64,000 bases of DNA. It comes from Blastomyces gilchristii SLH14081 (Eukaryota; Ascomycota; Eurotiomycetes; Onygenales; Ajellomycetaceae). This document shows positions 49,807-63,300 of the stretch, piece after piece (positions within the stretch are counted from its first letter, which is position 1; each line of letters opens with the position of its first letter). The position numbers and the translations under genes were made by a program. The notes under the pieces were generated by a model that was not told the origin of the DNA, searched no databases, and was given only the letters and a program-made list of their open reading frames with translations. The stretch is from NCBI RefSeq assembly GCF_000003855.2, contig NW_003101651.1:366718-430717 (forward strand). The letters are read 5' to 3'.

Positions 49807-49944
49807 GAAACAGTCTGACTAACTTTTTAATTGAAAATAGACTAATAAATCTCTCAACTGAAACAGTCTGATTAACTTTTCATTTGAAAATAGACTAATA
49901 AATCTCTTAATTGAAATAGTCTGATCAACTTTTCATTCAGTGAG
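49807..49944 (+). repeat. 53-bp tandem repeat just upstream of LINE ORF1
   Basis: Units start at 49807, 49860 and 49913 (GAAACAGTCTGACTAACTTT, GAAACAGTCTGATTAACTTT, GAAATAGTCTGATCAACTTT), 2.6 copies, ending five bases before the ORF1 ATG. Tandem 5' repeats act as promoters in some LINEs; here that is inference. Confidence 0.85.
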
Positions 49945-49948
49945 TAAA

Positions 49949-51571
49949 ATGAGTTTAAGAGTACACTCAGTTAATGTGGAAAAAGATGTTTTCTCAGATG
50001 CTGTTTCTAAGATTGCAATTCTAAAGAGATAAAAGAAGAAAGAAATAGAGAAATAACAAGTTCTTGAAATACAGAAACTGAAAAAAGTAAGTAAAATTCT
50101 TAGAAAACAGTGTCTGAGTGAGAAGAATAAAGAAGTTCTGTTAATTCTTCATACTCAGACTAGACAACTACAAGAAGTGATCAAGTTCAAACTTGAAATT
50201 TCAAACATAATTTAAAAAACATTGAAATCTTCTAGTACAGTCACTGACTCTTTTTCATCTTCTATTTCTTCATCTTCTTCTTCAAATCAGAAGAAAATAT
50301 ATGCTTAAGTAGCAGAATCTGCTGTCTCTAAATCTGCTAGTTCAAAATCTGCTCAAAATTCTGAGAAAGCTGAGAAGAATATTACTCAGATCTCTGTTCT
50401 TAGAAAGAAAAAAAAAGAAATGTAAAAAGAGAAGAACTTTCAAATCTTCAGAAATAGAAGACTTATTCTCAAAGTCTTAAATCAGAAGATCTTGCAAAAA
50501 AACAAGCTAAACTCAAATCTCATTTTCAGAATTAGAAATGAAATTAATCAGCAGTTCTTTTCTCAGTTAATAACTGATATTGAAGTTCAAAAATCAGTTA
50601 TAGCTTCAATTGAGTTATCTTTCTTTGAAAATTCTATTATTTTGACTATAATGTCTGAATTCAGTGCAGAATTCCTCATTCAGAATAAGAATCTCTGAAA
50701 ATCAGTAATAGAATCTCTACTGAATACAATAATTCTATCTGAGAGAGATGAAAAGTGAGATAAATTCATTCTTTATAATATTTCAGTTGAAATTTTTGAC
50801 TGTGAGAAAGAAATACTACTTCTTAAAAATAAATTCAAAGAATATAATTCTATTCAACTGAGAAAAGAGCCTGTATGACTTAATTCAATTAAGTTCAGAC
50901 AGAGTAGAAGAAATGTCTCTGTTCTAGTATATATAAAGACACTTGAATAATTAAGAATCTCTGAAGTAAGAGTAGTAGATTTAAAAATGAGAGTTCATGA
51001 ATACAAAGACTCAAGAATGAATCTCAAAGCTCAAACACAGTGTTCAAACTGTTAAAGATATGAATACTTTGTAATCTCTTATTTCAGAGACTTAAAATGC
51101 ATATTCTATACTAGAGATCATAAAACTAGTGAGCATAAATGTGAAACATGCATAAAAAGAGATGAAATATGTTAATATACTCTGCTTAAGTGCTTTAATT
51201 GTAAAGAAAAACATGCATCTAGCTCAAAAGAATGTGTATTTACTTCAAGAACTCAGAAGAACTGAAGAAAAGATAAAGCTCAAAGTGAATCTAAAACTGA
51301 AGAGAAAAGTCAAGCTAGTAAATCTATAACTGTAATCTTAAAAAGAAGAAACTCTCAACTGTTTAGATCTTCAAACTTCAATTCTCTAGCTAAATATAAA
51401 CAGAATTTGAACCCTTAAACATCTGTTAAGATTAGAGAATTGAGAAATAACTCTGATAATAAACTAGATAGAATGCAAGCAGTTAAGATTCCTGCTTTTC
51501 AAAATAATTATAATCTACTATCTGATAATAGTGATTAGATTCTACTCTATCTTTACTCTCTTTTAGTATGA
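49949..51571 (+). pseudogene. LINE ORF1 (gag-like, CCHC knuckles)
   Basis: From ATG 49949 to TGA 51569 is 540 codons in one frame plus stop, interrupted only by point-mutated stops. The N-terminal half is charged and coiled-coil-like, with a serine-rich segment (about 50,265-50,285). The C-terminal third has zinc knuckles: CSNC near 51,040, then CFNCKEKHASSSKEC near 51,190-51,240. Such proteins bind element RNA. The stop overlaps the ORF2 start (ATGA). Confidence 0.8.
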
Positions 51572-54500
51572 ATGTACAATAAAAATAACAAAAAAAGTTT
51601 AAAAACTCTTTAAAAATCACATTTATTTAAAACAATGTAAATAGAAACTTAAATTGTATTTATTCTTATCTTCAGATTGTATTTGAATAAAAAGTTGACT
51701 TTGTACTTCTTCAAGAATCAAACTTTGATACTGAGCAAAAGTATATTATTTCTTATTCAAGCTATTACTACTTTCTTTCTAAAAAATCTGAGATAAAATC
51801 AAGAGTAGTAATCTATGAGAGAAAAAAATCAAGATATCAATTTAATCTGAGATTTGATATCATATCTGACTCTAATATTCTAGTGAGTGATATTATAGAT
51901 AAAGATAATGAGTTTGATACTATTCAACTTATAAATATCTATAATAAAAAGTCATTGAAAGAAAATAACAATATCTGAACAATTAACAGAGAATTTTTGA
52001 ATATAACTCTCTTAAAAAACTCTATAATTATAGAAGACTTCAATGCACATCATCTCTGATGAAACTCAGAGTGCATAAGAGCAGTAAGAGCAGATAAACT
52101 GATTGAATGAACTTTTAAGTATTCAATAGATTTAGTTAACAAGTCAGATCAATAAACATTCTTTAGAAAAGACATGAAACAGAAATCTATTATAGATCTA
52201 ACTTTCATATTATAAAATCTAATTAAAAAAAGACTTATAAACTGATTTATTAATTCAAATGAAATCTCAGAATCAGATCATGAGATCATTCAATTTCATA
52301 TGAAACTAAGTGAAAAATAAAGAAGTGAAAATCCTCTTCTCTCTAATCAGTATAACTTTGAAAAAGCTGATTGAAAAGCAGTTCAAGAAAGAGTAAAATA
52401 GCTGAAATCTGAAAGACAGAGTGAGCTCTATTGAAATCAAAGTTAAGATATCTCAAATAAAATGCTTGAGAATAGAGTAAAGCTGATTATATTTATTCTT
52501 TTAATAAGTATTAAAGAAAATATTTCAAAGAAAAAGTCTTCTGAGTATTTCAAATCTTGATAAAATAAGAATATCACTTCTAAAAGAAAGTAATTAGTCA
52601 CTGCTAAGAGAGATTGAAAGAATAACTTAATATCTGATAAAGAGTTCAAAGCTATTTGAAATGAATATTTTTCAGATATTAAAAAAGTCAAAACAGATTA
52701 CTGAAACAAATTTCTTAAAGAAGTATAAGAAAAAGAAGTTTTTAAAGCCTTTAACTATACTAAAACAAGAAGTGTAGCAAAGCTTTCAATCTTAGAATAT
52801 GAATTTCAGAATGAATTGTATACAGCAAACTCTTTTGAGGAAAAATATCAAGCTTTTATAAGAATTCTCTTTCAAAACTCATCATATTTAGAAGAGAAGA
52901 ATATGTCATTTCATGAATATATTGATGAAAATAACTGAGAATGATCTGAGCTTATATATAATGAACTAGAGTCAGTAATATTCTCAAGTTCAATTAAAAC
53001 TGCTGCAGGGCCTGATTCAATTAATCACTTGATTATTCAAAACACATATTTCTACTTGAAGAATGAATATTTTGAACTCTTTTTAAATCTCTTAAAAAAT
53101 AATTATCACTCTAAATGCTAAAGTGAAGCTACTGAAGTAATTCTTATAAAACCTAATAGAAAAGCTTCAATTTCTAAGTTATATAGAGTAATATCTCTGT
53201 TGAACTGTTTGAGAAAAATTCTAGAAAAGATAATAGCTACTAGATTATCTTTTATAAGCTCTATTAGTAATTCTCTTCTATTTAATAAATAAATAAGAGA
53301 TAGAAAACAATGTTCTGCAATTGATACTATTCTCTCAGTTATTCATGATATTTAAGTAGCAAAGTATGAAGACCTGGTCTCAACTGTAGTTTTTATTGAT
53401 ATAAAAGATGCATTTGATTATATTTCAAAGTCTAAGATGATTCAAACTTTGAATATGTTAAAACTATCACTTTCTCTAATAAAATGAGTTAATTGTTTCA
53501 TATCTAAAAGAATTATACAACTATTCTTTGATGGAAGAAAACAAGATAAAACTGAGATAAAAATAGAAGTATTACAAGAATCTTTAATCTCATCTGTTTT
53601 ATTTGTAATATACACTACATATCTATTCAAGAATAGAGAGATGAAAATAGTGAGATCTTCAAGTTATATAGATGATATTAATCTACTTTACAGTTCAAAG
53701 ATAATCAAAGAGAATTTAGAAATGATTGAGAAAGCAGTAAAGAAAATCTTTATTAGAGCAGATATCAATCTAATTCAATTTAATATGAATAAAACTGAGT
53801 TAATTCACTTTTCTTTCTGATTTAATGAGAAAGAACTGAGTCTAACTCTTTTAAATAAAGAGATTAAACCCAGTTTGAATGTTAAATGACTAGAAGTATG
53901 ATTAAACTCTAAGTTGAATTTTAAATATTATATTCAACAAAGAATTATCAAGACAGAGAGACTACTGAATAGTATAATTAGACTATTAAATACTGAGAGA
54001 GGTCTATTCTTTCAGGCTATAAAATAGTTATATATAGCCTGTATTATCTTAGTAGCTGATTATGAAGTTTAAGTTTAATGAAATAATCAAGATAACTTCA
54101 CTGAACTCTTTCAAAGTCTATAAAACAGAGCTTTGAGAAGAATTCTGAGAGTATTCAAATCATCTTCTATTAAAGTAATAAAAATTGAAGCTTCAATTTC
54201 ATCTTCTACTATTTAATTTGAAAAGGCCTGTATGAACTATGCTCTGAGAGTTATGAAGATGAGCTTAAATTATATAATCAGAGAAAGAGTCTCTTCTTTA
54301 TTTTCATTAGTTAACTCAGAAAATGAACTGAATTGAAATAGATTTCTTGATTAGAATAAGAATAATGCTTTAAAGAAAATATTCTCTCAACTGTATAGAC
54401 TATGTTCACTTATTAAGAATCAATTTTCTTTATTAAATGTTGAGAAAATTGATTATAAGAAGATATCTCTTTGAAGAGAAAAGCTTGAATCTCTCATAGA

Positions 54501-55512
54501 CTTATAAATAAGTGAACTATTTAAAGAGAGAGAATATGAACAGTATTTGAAAAAGATCTCTATAATTAATATAAAAGACTCTATTCTGATTTACTCAGAT
54601 GACTCAAAAAATGAGAATTTAAATAAATTAGACATAGACATTGCTTATACTGAAGATAATATCAATTTTATCTCAGATTTCTGAAGTTTAGACTGTGAAT
54701 CTGAAGTCTTTGATGCTGAACTATTTACAATAGTGAAAGCTTTCAAACTTATTAAAATAAAATCTTATAAAAGAGAAAATAGTTTGAAAGAGATATGAAT
54801 ATTCTCTGATAGTCAAGCTGCTTTAAAAAGACTTAGAAATAGTTAGATTCATAATAATCAAATGAATCTTGAACTGATTTTAAACTCTGTTTTGAAAATT
54901 CAAAAGAGAAGAATATTAAAACTGATAATTCATCTGCACTGAGTTTCTGCTTATATGAATATTCATGACAATGAATTGGCTGATTCAGCTGTAAAAAAGA
55001 GTTCAGAATTAAGCAGATCTATTTAAAAAACAGTATTCTGATCTTTTATAAAGAGAAAGATAATAGAATCTTATTTAAATAAGTGAAATGAAAGCTGGCA
55101 GAAACAAAAGAAGAGCATACATTATTCAAGATTTGAGATAAAATCAAAGTGAAAATCTTATTCAATTAAATGTAAAAAGAAAATATTCTCATCTATAATT
55201 CAGCTAAAACTAGGACATGATTATTTCAAATCTTATATATAAAGATTTGATGATAGATTTAATTTAACAGAGTGCTTATTCTGCAATGCAAATGAAAATC
55301 CTGAGTATATTATAATGTATTATGCATTATACAATAGTCTCAGAGTCAGATTAAAGAAGAAGTATGATTTAAATTAATTAAATATGTGGTTCTTATTCTT
55401 AACTGAGAGAGGAATTAAATACTTAATAGACTTTCTATCAGAAACTCAAGCAGCTATAAGAAAATGACTGAATTCAGAAGTATCTGAATATGAAGAGATG
55501 GAAATTAATTAG
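51568..55512 (+). pseudogene. LINE ORF2: endonuclease, reverse transcriptase, RNase H
   Basis: 1,314 codons in one frame, interrupted by stops mostly at positions where related elements have tryptophan or glutamine. APE-type endonuclease remnant: IIIEDFNAHHL near 52,030-52,060 and DLTF near 52,198. RT fingers/palm: AAGPDSINHLII near 53,005, VVFIDIKDAFDYISK near 53,395, and catalytic YIDDINLL near 53,670. RNase H: IYSDDSKNEN near 54,590 and SDSQAALK near 54,810. The C-terminus ends EYEEMEIN. Order and motifs match Tad1-clade LINE proteins. Confidence 0.85.
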
Positions 55513-55891
55513 ATATAGTCTATTAAAACAGCTATATACTATCTTTTAATAATTTTATTTTGTTATAGTCTCTCTTTACTATACTTGTTTCTTTCTGTTC
55601 TTTTCTATCTATCTATTTAATATGTCTATCTTTAAGACTATGTTCTCTTTTCCTTTGTCATGATATTTTCAAATGATTTCAAAGTATCAGAAGATGTTGA
55701 AATACTGCAATTTGTAAACAGTTTTTGTATTCTGAGCTGGAATTTTCTGATTTTGCATATCTGAAATTGATAAATGTATAATAGTTGACTCTATAGATAT
55801 AGGAAAAACTCTGAAAACTAAAGATTCTCAGGTAGATGTCATAGTCTCTGACTGTATACATCTATAATTGAAGAATAATAATAATAATAAT

Positions 55892-57292
55892 AAAGATTTT
55901 CTTTACTATTTTTTCAATTATTTTTAAATTCTCTCTGATTATTTTTAAGCTGTAGATTAGATTAATATTATTTATATAACTTGAAAATTGTATTACTTTT
56001 ATATTTCTATTTTTAAATAGATATACAGTGTATATTATAAATAAAATGAGTAAGATTGAAGATTCTTACAGTACTTTTATTTTTATCTCAGTCTTATCTT
56101 ATTTTATTTCATCAAAGAATAATTATATAATTCTTTTAGATATAAAAGAGTTAACTTATTTTATTAGAGAAAGTGATAGTTTTAATATCTTTAAAGTCTG
56201 AATTAACTTTAACTTTGAAATATAATTAAATACTTCTTTTATATTAATAAAAACTACAGTTGAGACCAGATCTTTATACTTTGCTATTTAAATATTATAA
56301 ATAACTAAGAGAATAGTATTAATTATAGAATATTGCTTTCTATCTCTTATTTATTCACTGAATAAAAGAGAATTATTAATAGAGCTTACAAAAGATAGTT
56401 AAATAACTATTATCTTTTCTAAAATCTTTTCTAGATAGTTCAATAGAGATATTACTCTATATAACTTAAAGATTGAAGTTTTTCTATTAAATTTATAAGA
56501 ATTACTTCAGTGACTTCTCTTCAGCATTCAGAATAATATTCATTTTTTAAGAGATTGAAAAAGAGCTGAAAATATTCATTCTTTAAGTAGAAGTATATAT
56601 TTTGAATAATTAAGTGATTGATTGAATCAGACTCTGTAGCAGTTTTAACTGAACTTAAGAAGATAGCTAACTCTAATTCATCTTATATAAGCTCAGATTA
56701 TTCTCAGTTATTTTTATTAATATAGTTATAAAGTGATATATTCTCTTTCTCTGAATCTAAATCTGATAAGTTTTAAAAGAGAATTCTTATAAAAGCTTAA
56801 CATTTTTTCTTAAAAGTATTTACTATATATAATTCATTCTGAAACTTATATTCTAAGACTGAAATTTTTACTACACTTCTTATTTTAGTATAGTTAAAAG
56901 CTTTAAAAACTTCTCTTTCTTATACTTCTTTAAGAAATTTATTTCAGCAGTCTATTTTAGCTCTTTTAATATCTGAAAAATATTCATTTCTGATAGTTTT
57001 GAACTCTTTATTAGATATTATATTATTCTTTTAATCTCTTCTAACAGTAGCTAATTATTTTCTTTTAAATATAATATTCTCATTTTATTAAGATTTGAAA
57101 TACTTAGAAGACTTTCTCTTTAAAATATTATCTTTAATACTTATTAGAATAATAGATGTAATAAGCTTCACTCTATTCTTAAGTATTTTATTTAAGATAT
57201 CTTGATCAGAATTTCAATATAGCTTACTCTACTTTTCAGATTTTAATATTTTTATACTTTCTTCAACTGCTTTTCAATCAGCTTTTTCAAAG
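55892..57292 (-). mobile_element. antisense LINE copy L2, second part
   Basis: Continues the antisense LINE L2 after the complete insertion, running from RT back into the endonuclease/RT linker (sense about 53,740 to 52,347). Ends where a new TTA-repeat begins. Confidence 0.85.
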
Positions 57293-58617
57293 TTAATTAT
57301 TATTATTATTATTATTCTTCAATTATAGATGTATGCAGTCAGAGACTATGATATCTATCTGAGAACTTTTAGTTCTCAGAGTTTTTTCTATATCTGTAAA
57401 GTTAACTATTATACATTCATCAATTTCAGATATACAAAATCAGAAAATTTCAGCTCAGAATATAAAAACTGTTTATAAATTACAATATTTTAACATCTTC
57501 TAATACTTTGAAATCATTTGACAATATCATGATAAAAGAAAAGAAAATATAGTCTTAAAGATAGACACATTAAATAGATAGATAGAAAAGAATAGAAAAG
57601 AAAAAGTAAAGTAAAGAGAGACTATAATAAAATAAATTATTAAAAGATAGTATATAGCTATTTTAATAGACTATATCTGATCAATTTTCTTCTCTTTATA
57701 TTCAGATATTTCTGAATTTAGTCATTTTCTTATAGCTGCTTGAGTTTCTGATAGAAAGTTTATTAAGTATTTAATTTCTATCTCAGTTGAGAATAAGAAT
57801 CTTATATTTAATTAATTTAGATTATACTTCTCTTTCAATCTGACTCTGAGACTATTATATAATACACAGTGTATTATAATATACTCAGAATTTTCATTTA
57901 TATTACAGAATGAGCATTCTATTAAATTAAATCTATTATTAAATCTTTATATATAAGATTTAAAATAGCTATATTCTAGTTTCAGCTGTATTATAGATAA
58001 GAATATTTTCTTTTTATATTTAATTAAATAAGATTTTCACTTAAGTTTTATTTTAAATCTTGAATAATATATACTCTTCTTTTATTTCTATCAGCTTTCA
58101 TTTCATTTATCTAAATAAGATTCTTTTATTTTTCTCTTTATAAAAGATTAGAATATAATTCTTTGAATAGATCTACTTAATTCTGAACTCTTTTTTACAG
58201 CTGAATCAGTCAATTTATTATTATAAATATTTATATAAGTAGAAACTTAGTACAGATGAATTATCAGTTTTAATATTCTTCTCTTTTAAATTTTTAAAAT
58301 AGAGTTTAAAATCAGTTCAAGATTCATTTAATCATTATAAATCTGACTATTTCTAAGTCTTTTTAAAGTAGCTTGACTATCAGAGAATATTTATATCTCT
58401 TTTAAACTATTTTCTCTTTTATAAGATTTTATTTTAATGAGTTTAAAAGCTTTCACTATTATAAATAGTTCAGTATCAAAGACTTCAGATTTACAGTTTA
58501 AATTTCAGAAATCTGAGATAAAATTAATAGTATCTTCAGTATAAGCAATATCTGTATCTAATTTATTTAAATTTGTATTTTTAAAGTTATCTGAATAAAT
58601 CAGAATAGAGTCTTCTA
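57293..58617 (-). mobile_element. antisense LINE tail L3
   Basis: Begins with a long TTA repeat (57293-57317) and goes antisense from 3' UTR to the RNase H region; cut at 58617 by a gypsy LTR in the middle of the word GAATAGAGTCTT. Very like the antisense copy at 46,073. Confidence 0.85.
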
Positions 58618-58981
58618 TGTGGCGGGCTGCGCCTGATCAATCATATAGACTATTCTGTTACACTTCACAGATTTCAACTGCTTCATTCTTGAATGCATAT
58701 GCTCTGATTCTTGGCCATTCTCAATTGTCAATCCTCAGTCATCATGAACGCGTATGCCCCAATTCTCAGCCATTCTCAATTGCTGATTCTCAGCTGCCAT
58801 GAATGCATATAGATTCTTTCACTCTGAAGCCCCATTGCATACACCATCACATATGTGTATAAATATTCACTTCAATTGCTGATTCTCACACTTTCTCTTT
58901 CTTTCCTTCTCTAATGTTTTTCTCTTTGTTATATAAGATCTATCAATATAATACTGATCTATTCAGTGTAGATCTCTTACA
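58618..58981 (+). repeat. gypsy 5' LTR with internal 55-bp duplication
   Basis: Starts TGTGGCGGGCTGCGCCTGAT and ends GTGTAGATCTCTTACA; 364 bp, longer than the 269-bp LTR at 45479 because of a direct repeat (about 58693-58747 and 58748-58803, sharing GGCCATTCTCAATTG / AGCCATTCTCAATTG). Its first 230 bp keep some CC, GG and CG. Confidence 0.85.
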
Positions 58982-59237
58982 CTAGAAAAATGTTCATCAT
59001 CTTCTTATTAGAAACAATTACTCACTGAGATATTCAAATGTGTAATGATATGTAAGAAATAGAGAAATAGTTAAACAGTTAAGCAGATACTGAGTTCTTA
59101 GATAGAAGCTTGCTTATCAGTTACTCTGGCTCTGTAATAAGATTTTATAAGAGAATGTCAGTAAAAGATCTGAGAGTTCTGACATCTCAGATGTATAAGA
59201 TATTCATATAATTACACATCTGATAATTAATATAATC

Positions 59238-60362
59238 ATGTCTAATAATAATATGAAACTCTTAAATATAAGCATAGATGTGATGTCACAGTGACTCTGA
59301 GCAATGTTGAAATTACAATAATAACAAATAGCTGATATGCATGCAACTTAATAACTTCAATATGAAGAGATTCAATGATTAACTCATGTGATTTCAACAT
59401 CTACAGAATCAAATACAAAAGCACTGAAAGAATGCTTAGATACTTTTATATATTTCAATACTTCTGATCTCACTCTCTACTCATCATGAAGAATGAAAAT
59501 GATTGTAAAACTAAGTGTAGATAAAGATACCATTGATTCATTAATTAATCAAGATTGATATATCAATGAATGATTAAAAGATTACATGAAACAGAAGTTT
59601 TATTCATGAATGAAAGCATGTGAATCAGTGTTGTAAATGTCTGATAATATTATCAAACATCTCAATATTCTGTTCTGAGACACTGTCATGTAACAGAAAG
59701 TGTTAGATTGATTACAGAGTGTCTGACAGAGAAACATTTCTCTTACAACATTTATCTCTGACTTCAATATCAAGATCTTAGAAGCAGGTGATCAATCTTG
59801 AAAGAATTGAATAAAGATTAGTATGCTTAAGAAGACATTAACTTTTGAACTCTTACAGACTCTTATAAGTGTAAATAAAGACTTAACTTATGAAGATCTC
59901 TGTACACAGCTTCAGACATTGAATGACTGTCTTATCAAGCTCAAGAGTATACAGAACAGTGATAGAAGATGTTACATCTCAGTCACTTATATACTCATAC
60001 TGAAGAACAGCAATGATGCAGATGTCATGAACTGAATAGATTCAAATGTCTATGCATAAGCAAGAGTTTCTGCTGTTCAAACAGGCTTTCAAGTCCCTGG
60101 GATCACTCTTGAAGAAGTCATCAATTGATGTCAATGTGAAGTGTGCATCATCTGTAACTGATCAGAATACATTGCTTTCAACTGCTAATCACTCTACATA
60201 CCTTCTCACTCAAAGAATGAATCAGCACCTGTCTGTGTCAACTACATTGCAGTGAAGAAAGATTCAGAAGATAACTATGAGAATGTCTCAGTGAAACAGA
60301 GAAAAGATTAACTTCTGTTCAAATTCATAAACAGAAGCTTGAAGAGATTGAATGATAATAAT
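59238..60362 (+). pseudogene. gypsy gag remnant
   Basis: From an ATG at 59238 (MSNNNMKLLNISIDV) a frame continues with point-mutated stops. Conserved-looking capsid part: LDTFIYFNTSDLTLYSSWRM and FYSWMKACESV (about 59,440-59,630), then EDLCTQLQTLNDC (about 59,900). A cysteine-rich stretch (CQCEVCIICN near 60,130) is a possible zinc knuckle. Broken. Confidence 0.65.
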
Positions 60363-60379
60363 TTGAAGAGAAAATAATA

Positions 60380-63300
60380 ATGAATGTAATTCTTGTATCT
60401 ACTGTGATTGATAATATGTATAATATGAAAGCCATGATAGACAGTGATCTATGTCACTATGCAATGATAAAATCTTCAGTTGTAAGATGTTATAATCTTC
60501 AGTGTATTCTCTTATCAAAACCCTGACTCCTTGCAGGATTTGATAGTTCAAAAGACATTTGTACCTGTTACATGATGAAGTTGATTATAGATGTGAGAGA
60601 ACATCAACATAAAGATGCTTATATATATGAAGTTGATAATCTTGATTATAATCTTATGTTAGAACTTGTCTGACTATCTGAACAAGGCATCTTATTAAAC
60701 ACTTGAAATAGAAGCTTGATATTCTCTAACAATGATAGAATTCATGAAGATGACATTCACAAGATCATGAATCTGACACAGATCTCTGCCAATGTGTATG
60801 AAATGCTCTGAAAAAGAAGTCACTGATAGTAGAATTATATAGCAATCTATTCTATCAGTCTAACTGATATTAAAAAGGCTCTAGAAAAGTTATTCTGTGT
60901 TACAACAACAGATTCTTGTATGAAACTCTCTCAATAATATCATGAATATCTAGATATCTTCTGATAAGACAATATTATGAATATACTCTTCTTATAAGAT
61001 TCTGACATGAATCACAGTATCAAGTTAGAGAAGAAGAATGATAAGAACTCTGAACTGTTATGAGACTCTCTTTACAACATGTCTTGAGATGAACTTCTTC
61101 TTCTTTGAAAGACACTCAATAATCTATTGAATAAAGAATTCATATGTATTAGTAATTCTTTCATCACAGCTTCTATTCTCTTTGCAAAGAAATCAGATAA
61201 AGGACTCTGATTCTGTGTAAACTATTGAGAACTGAACAGAATAACAAGAAAAGACTGCTATCTGCTATCTCTTATCAATGAAATCTTAACTCACATTGAA
61301 TAAGCTTAATGATTTACAAAACTAGATATTATCACTGTGTTTCATAAGATTCACATCACTGAAGAAGATGAGTGACTTACAGTATTCTGAATATAATATA
61401 ACCTCTTTGAATGAATAGTTACTCTCTTCAGACTGACTAACACTCTCAGTATATTTCAGAAATATATTAACTAAGCACTCTGAGATTTCCTTGATGAATT
61501 CATATCTGTATATCTTGATAACATTCTCATCTTCACTAATGAGTTCAGAAAAGAATATTAAGAATATGTATAGAAGATATTACAATGACTATGAGAAGCA
61601 GAACTACTGATAGATATTAATAAGTGTGATTTTGAAGTTAAGAGTATCAAATATCTGAATTTTATTATAGAAGCTGATAAGAGAATTTGAATAAATTCTG
61701 AGAAAGTCTCTGTCATTCTTGAATGAGAAGCTCTGTGTACTGTGAAAGATGTACAAAGCTTTATCAGATTTACTAACTTCTATCAGTGATTCATACAAAA
61801 CTTCTCAGATATCATAAGATTACTTATAGAACTTATCAAGAAGAACTTAGTATTTCAGTGATCAGCAGACACTGAAGCTGTATTCACACAGATAAAGAAG
61901 ATGTTCATCAATATCTCTCTGCTAATGATATTTAACTCTGATTGTGAGACAGTTGTTGAAGCTGATTTCTCTGACTATGTGATAGAAGAAGTGATATTGT
62001 AATATAATGATACAGATATTCTATAATTATATGTCTTCATATCTAAGAAACTAAGTCCTGCTGAATGCAATTATGAGATCTATGATAAGAAACTTCTTGT
62101 GATTGTATGCTGTTTAGAAGAATGAAACTCTGAACTCTGAAGTATCTCTGAATTTGAGATAATCACAGATTATAAGAATCTCAAATACTTTATAATAATC
62201 TGTAAACTCACTGAATGATAGATATGATGATCAGAGTTTCTAAGTCACTTTCATTTTATAATACACTACTGCCTCAGTAGCCAGAACTCAATGATAGATA
62301 CTCTCTTATAATGAGAATAAGATATGCTGTCTGATATAACAGATATACACTGAATAAATTGAGAACACTGACTCTTGAATCTGAAGATATTAGTTAATCA
62401 TGATAAGATCACTCACAGTACTATATACACTTCACTGATCAGAATATTCTTCAGATCTATACTGAATAAATTGTGATATATAACAGCTTAGACTGATGAA
62501 CTTCTTCAAGCACTCACTGAAGCAGTATATCAAGAAGTAACCTGATTTCCCCCAGAACTATGTATAAGAACTGATATCTCAGAATGTTAAATTAATGATA
62601 ATAACACTCTATGATTCTACAAATGATACTGAGTGTCTTACTCTGAACTCTTACACACTCAGATAATGTAAGAGATGCATGATTTGTATATAACTGATTA
62701 TTCAGGCTGTGAATAACTGTATAGAATGATTTTCTGAGAGTTCTACTGATCTGAGATATTAAACAGTAACAGATGCTTTGTCTGAAACTGTAATTATTAT
62801 TCTTCTATTATCTTGTGAAAGAACTGTAGAAAAGATCTGCTGAAATCACTTAATATCTCTGATAGAATCTGATGAGATGTGATAATTGACTTCACTATTA
62901 ATCTCTCTGAGAGTAAAGATTGTAGAAACATTCTGATTATTATAAATTGATTAAGCAAAGATATAATATTAAAATCTTGTGAGAAAATGAATACTGAACA
63001 AGTCACTGAAGCTTTTCTATAAAGCCTGTTCTATTAAATACATGAATTACTGAGATCTATAGTATTGAATCAGAGCTGTCAATTTATAAGTACTCTCTGA
63101 ACAAGAATCTGTCAAGTTCTTAAGATTATATGCTGTTTATCAACTGTCTATCACTCTGAGACTGATAATACATCAGAATGAATAATTCAGACTGTAAAGA
63201 ATTATCTTTATAAGTTCTGTAATCACTCATAAGATGACTGATATGATCTTCTTCTACATACAGAGATTACTATTAATGATTGAGATGTCATTTTAACAGA

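Larger units (their letters stand above)
48228..55891 (+). mobile_element. complete Tad1-like LINE, 7.66 kb
   Basis: Flanked by AAAGATTTTCTTT on both sides (48215-48227 and 55892-55904), inserted in antisense LINE L2 whose sequence joins up exactly when it is removed. Layout: 5' region with tandem repeats (48228-49948), ORF1 (49949-51571) with CCHC zinc knuckles, ORF2 (51568-55512) with endonuclease, reverse transcriptase and RNase H, 3' UTR, and (AAT)n tail. Both ORFs keep frame but have many point-mutated stops, so it is dead. The order is that of the fungal Tad1 clade. Whether the first 500 bp are element or transduced DNA is open. Confidence 0.88.

Noticed and set aside
49949..55512. TGA in place of tryptophan throughout the LINE, as if UGA coded for Trp
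   Set aside because: The nuclear genes in 1-35,000 use TGG for Trp and TGA as a normal stop (CDC7, condensin). In the repeats TAG and TAA also fall at Gln and Trp sites, so point mutation explains it.
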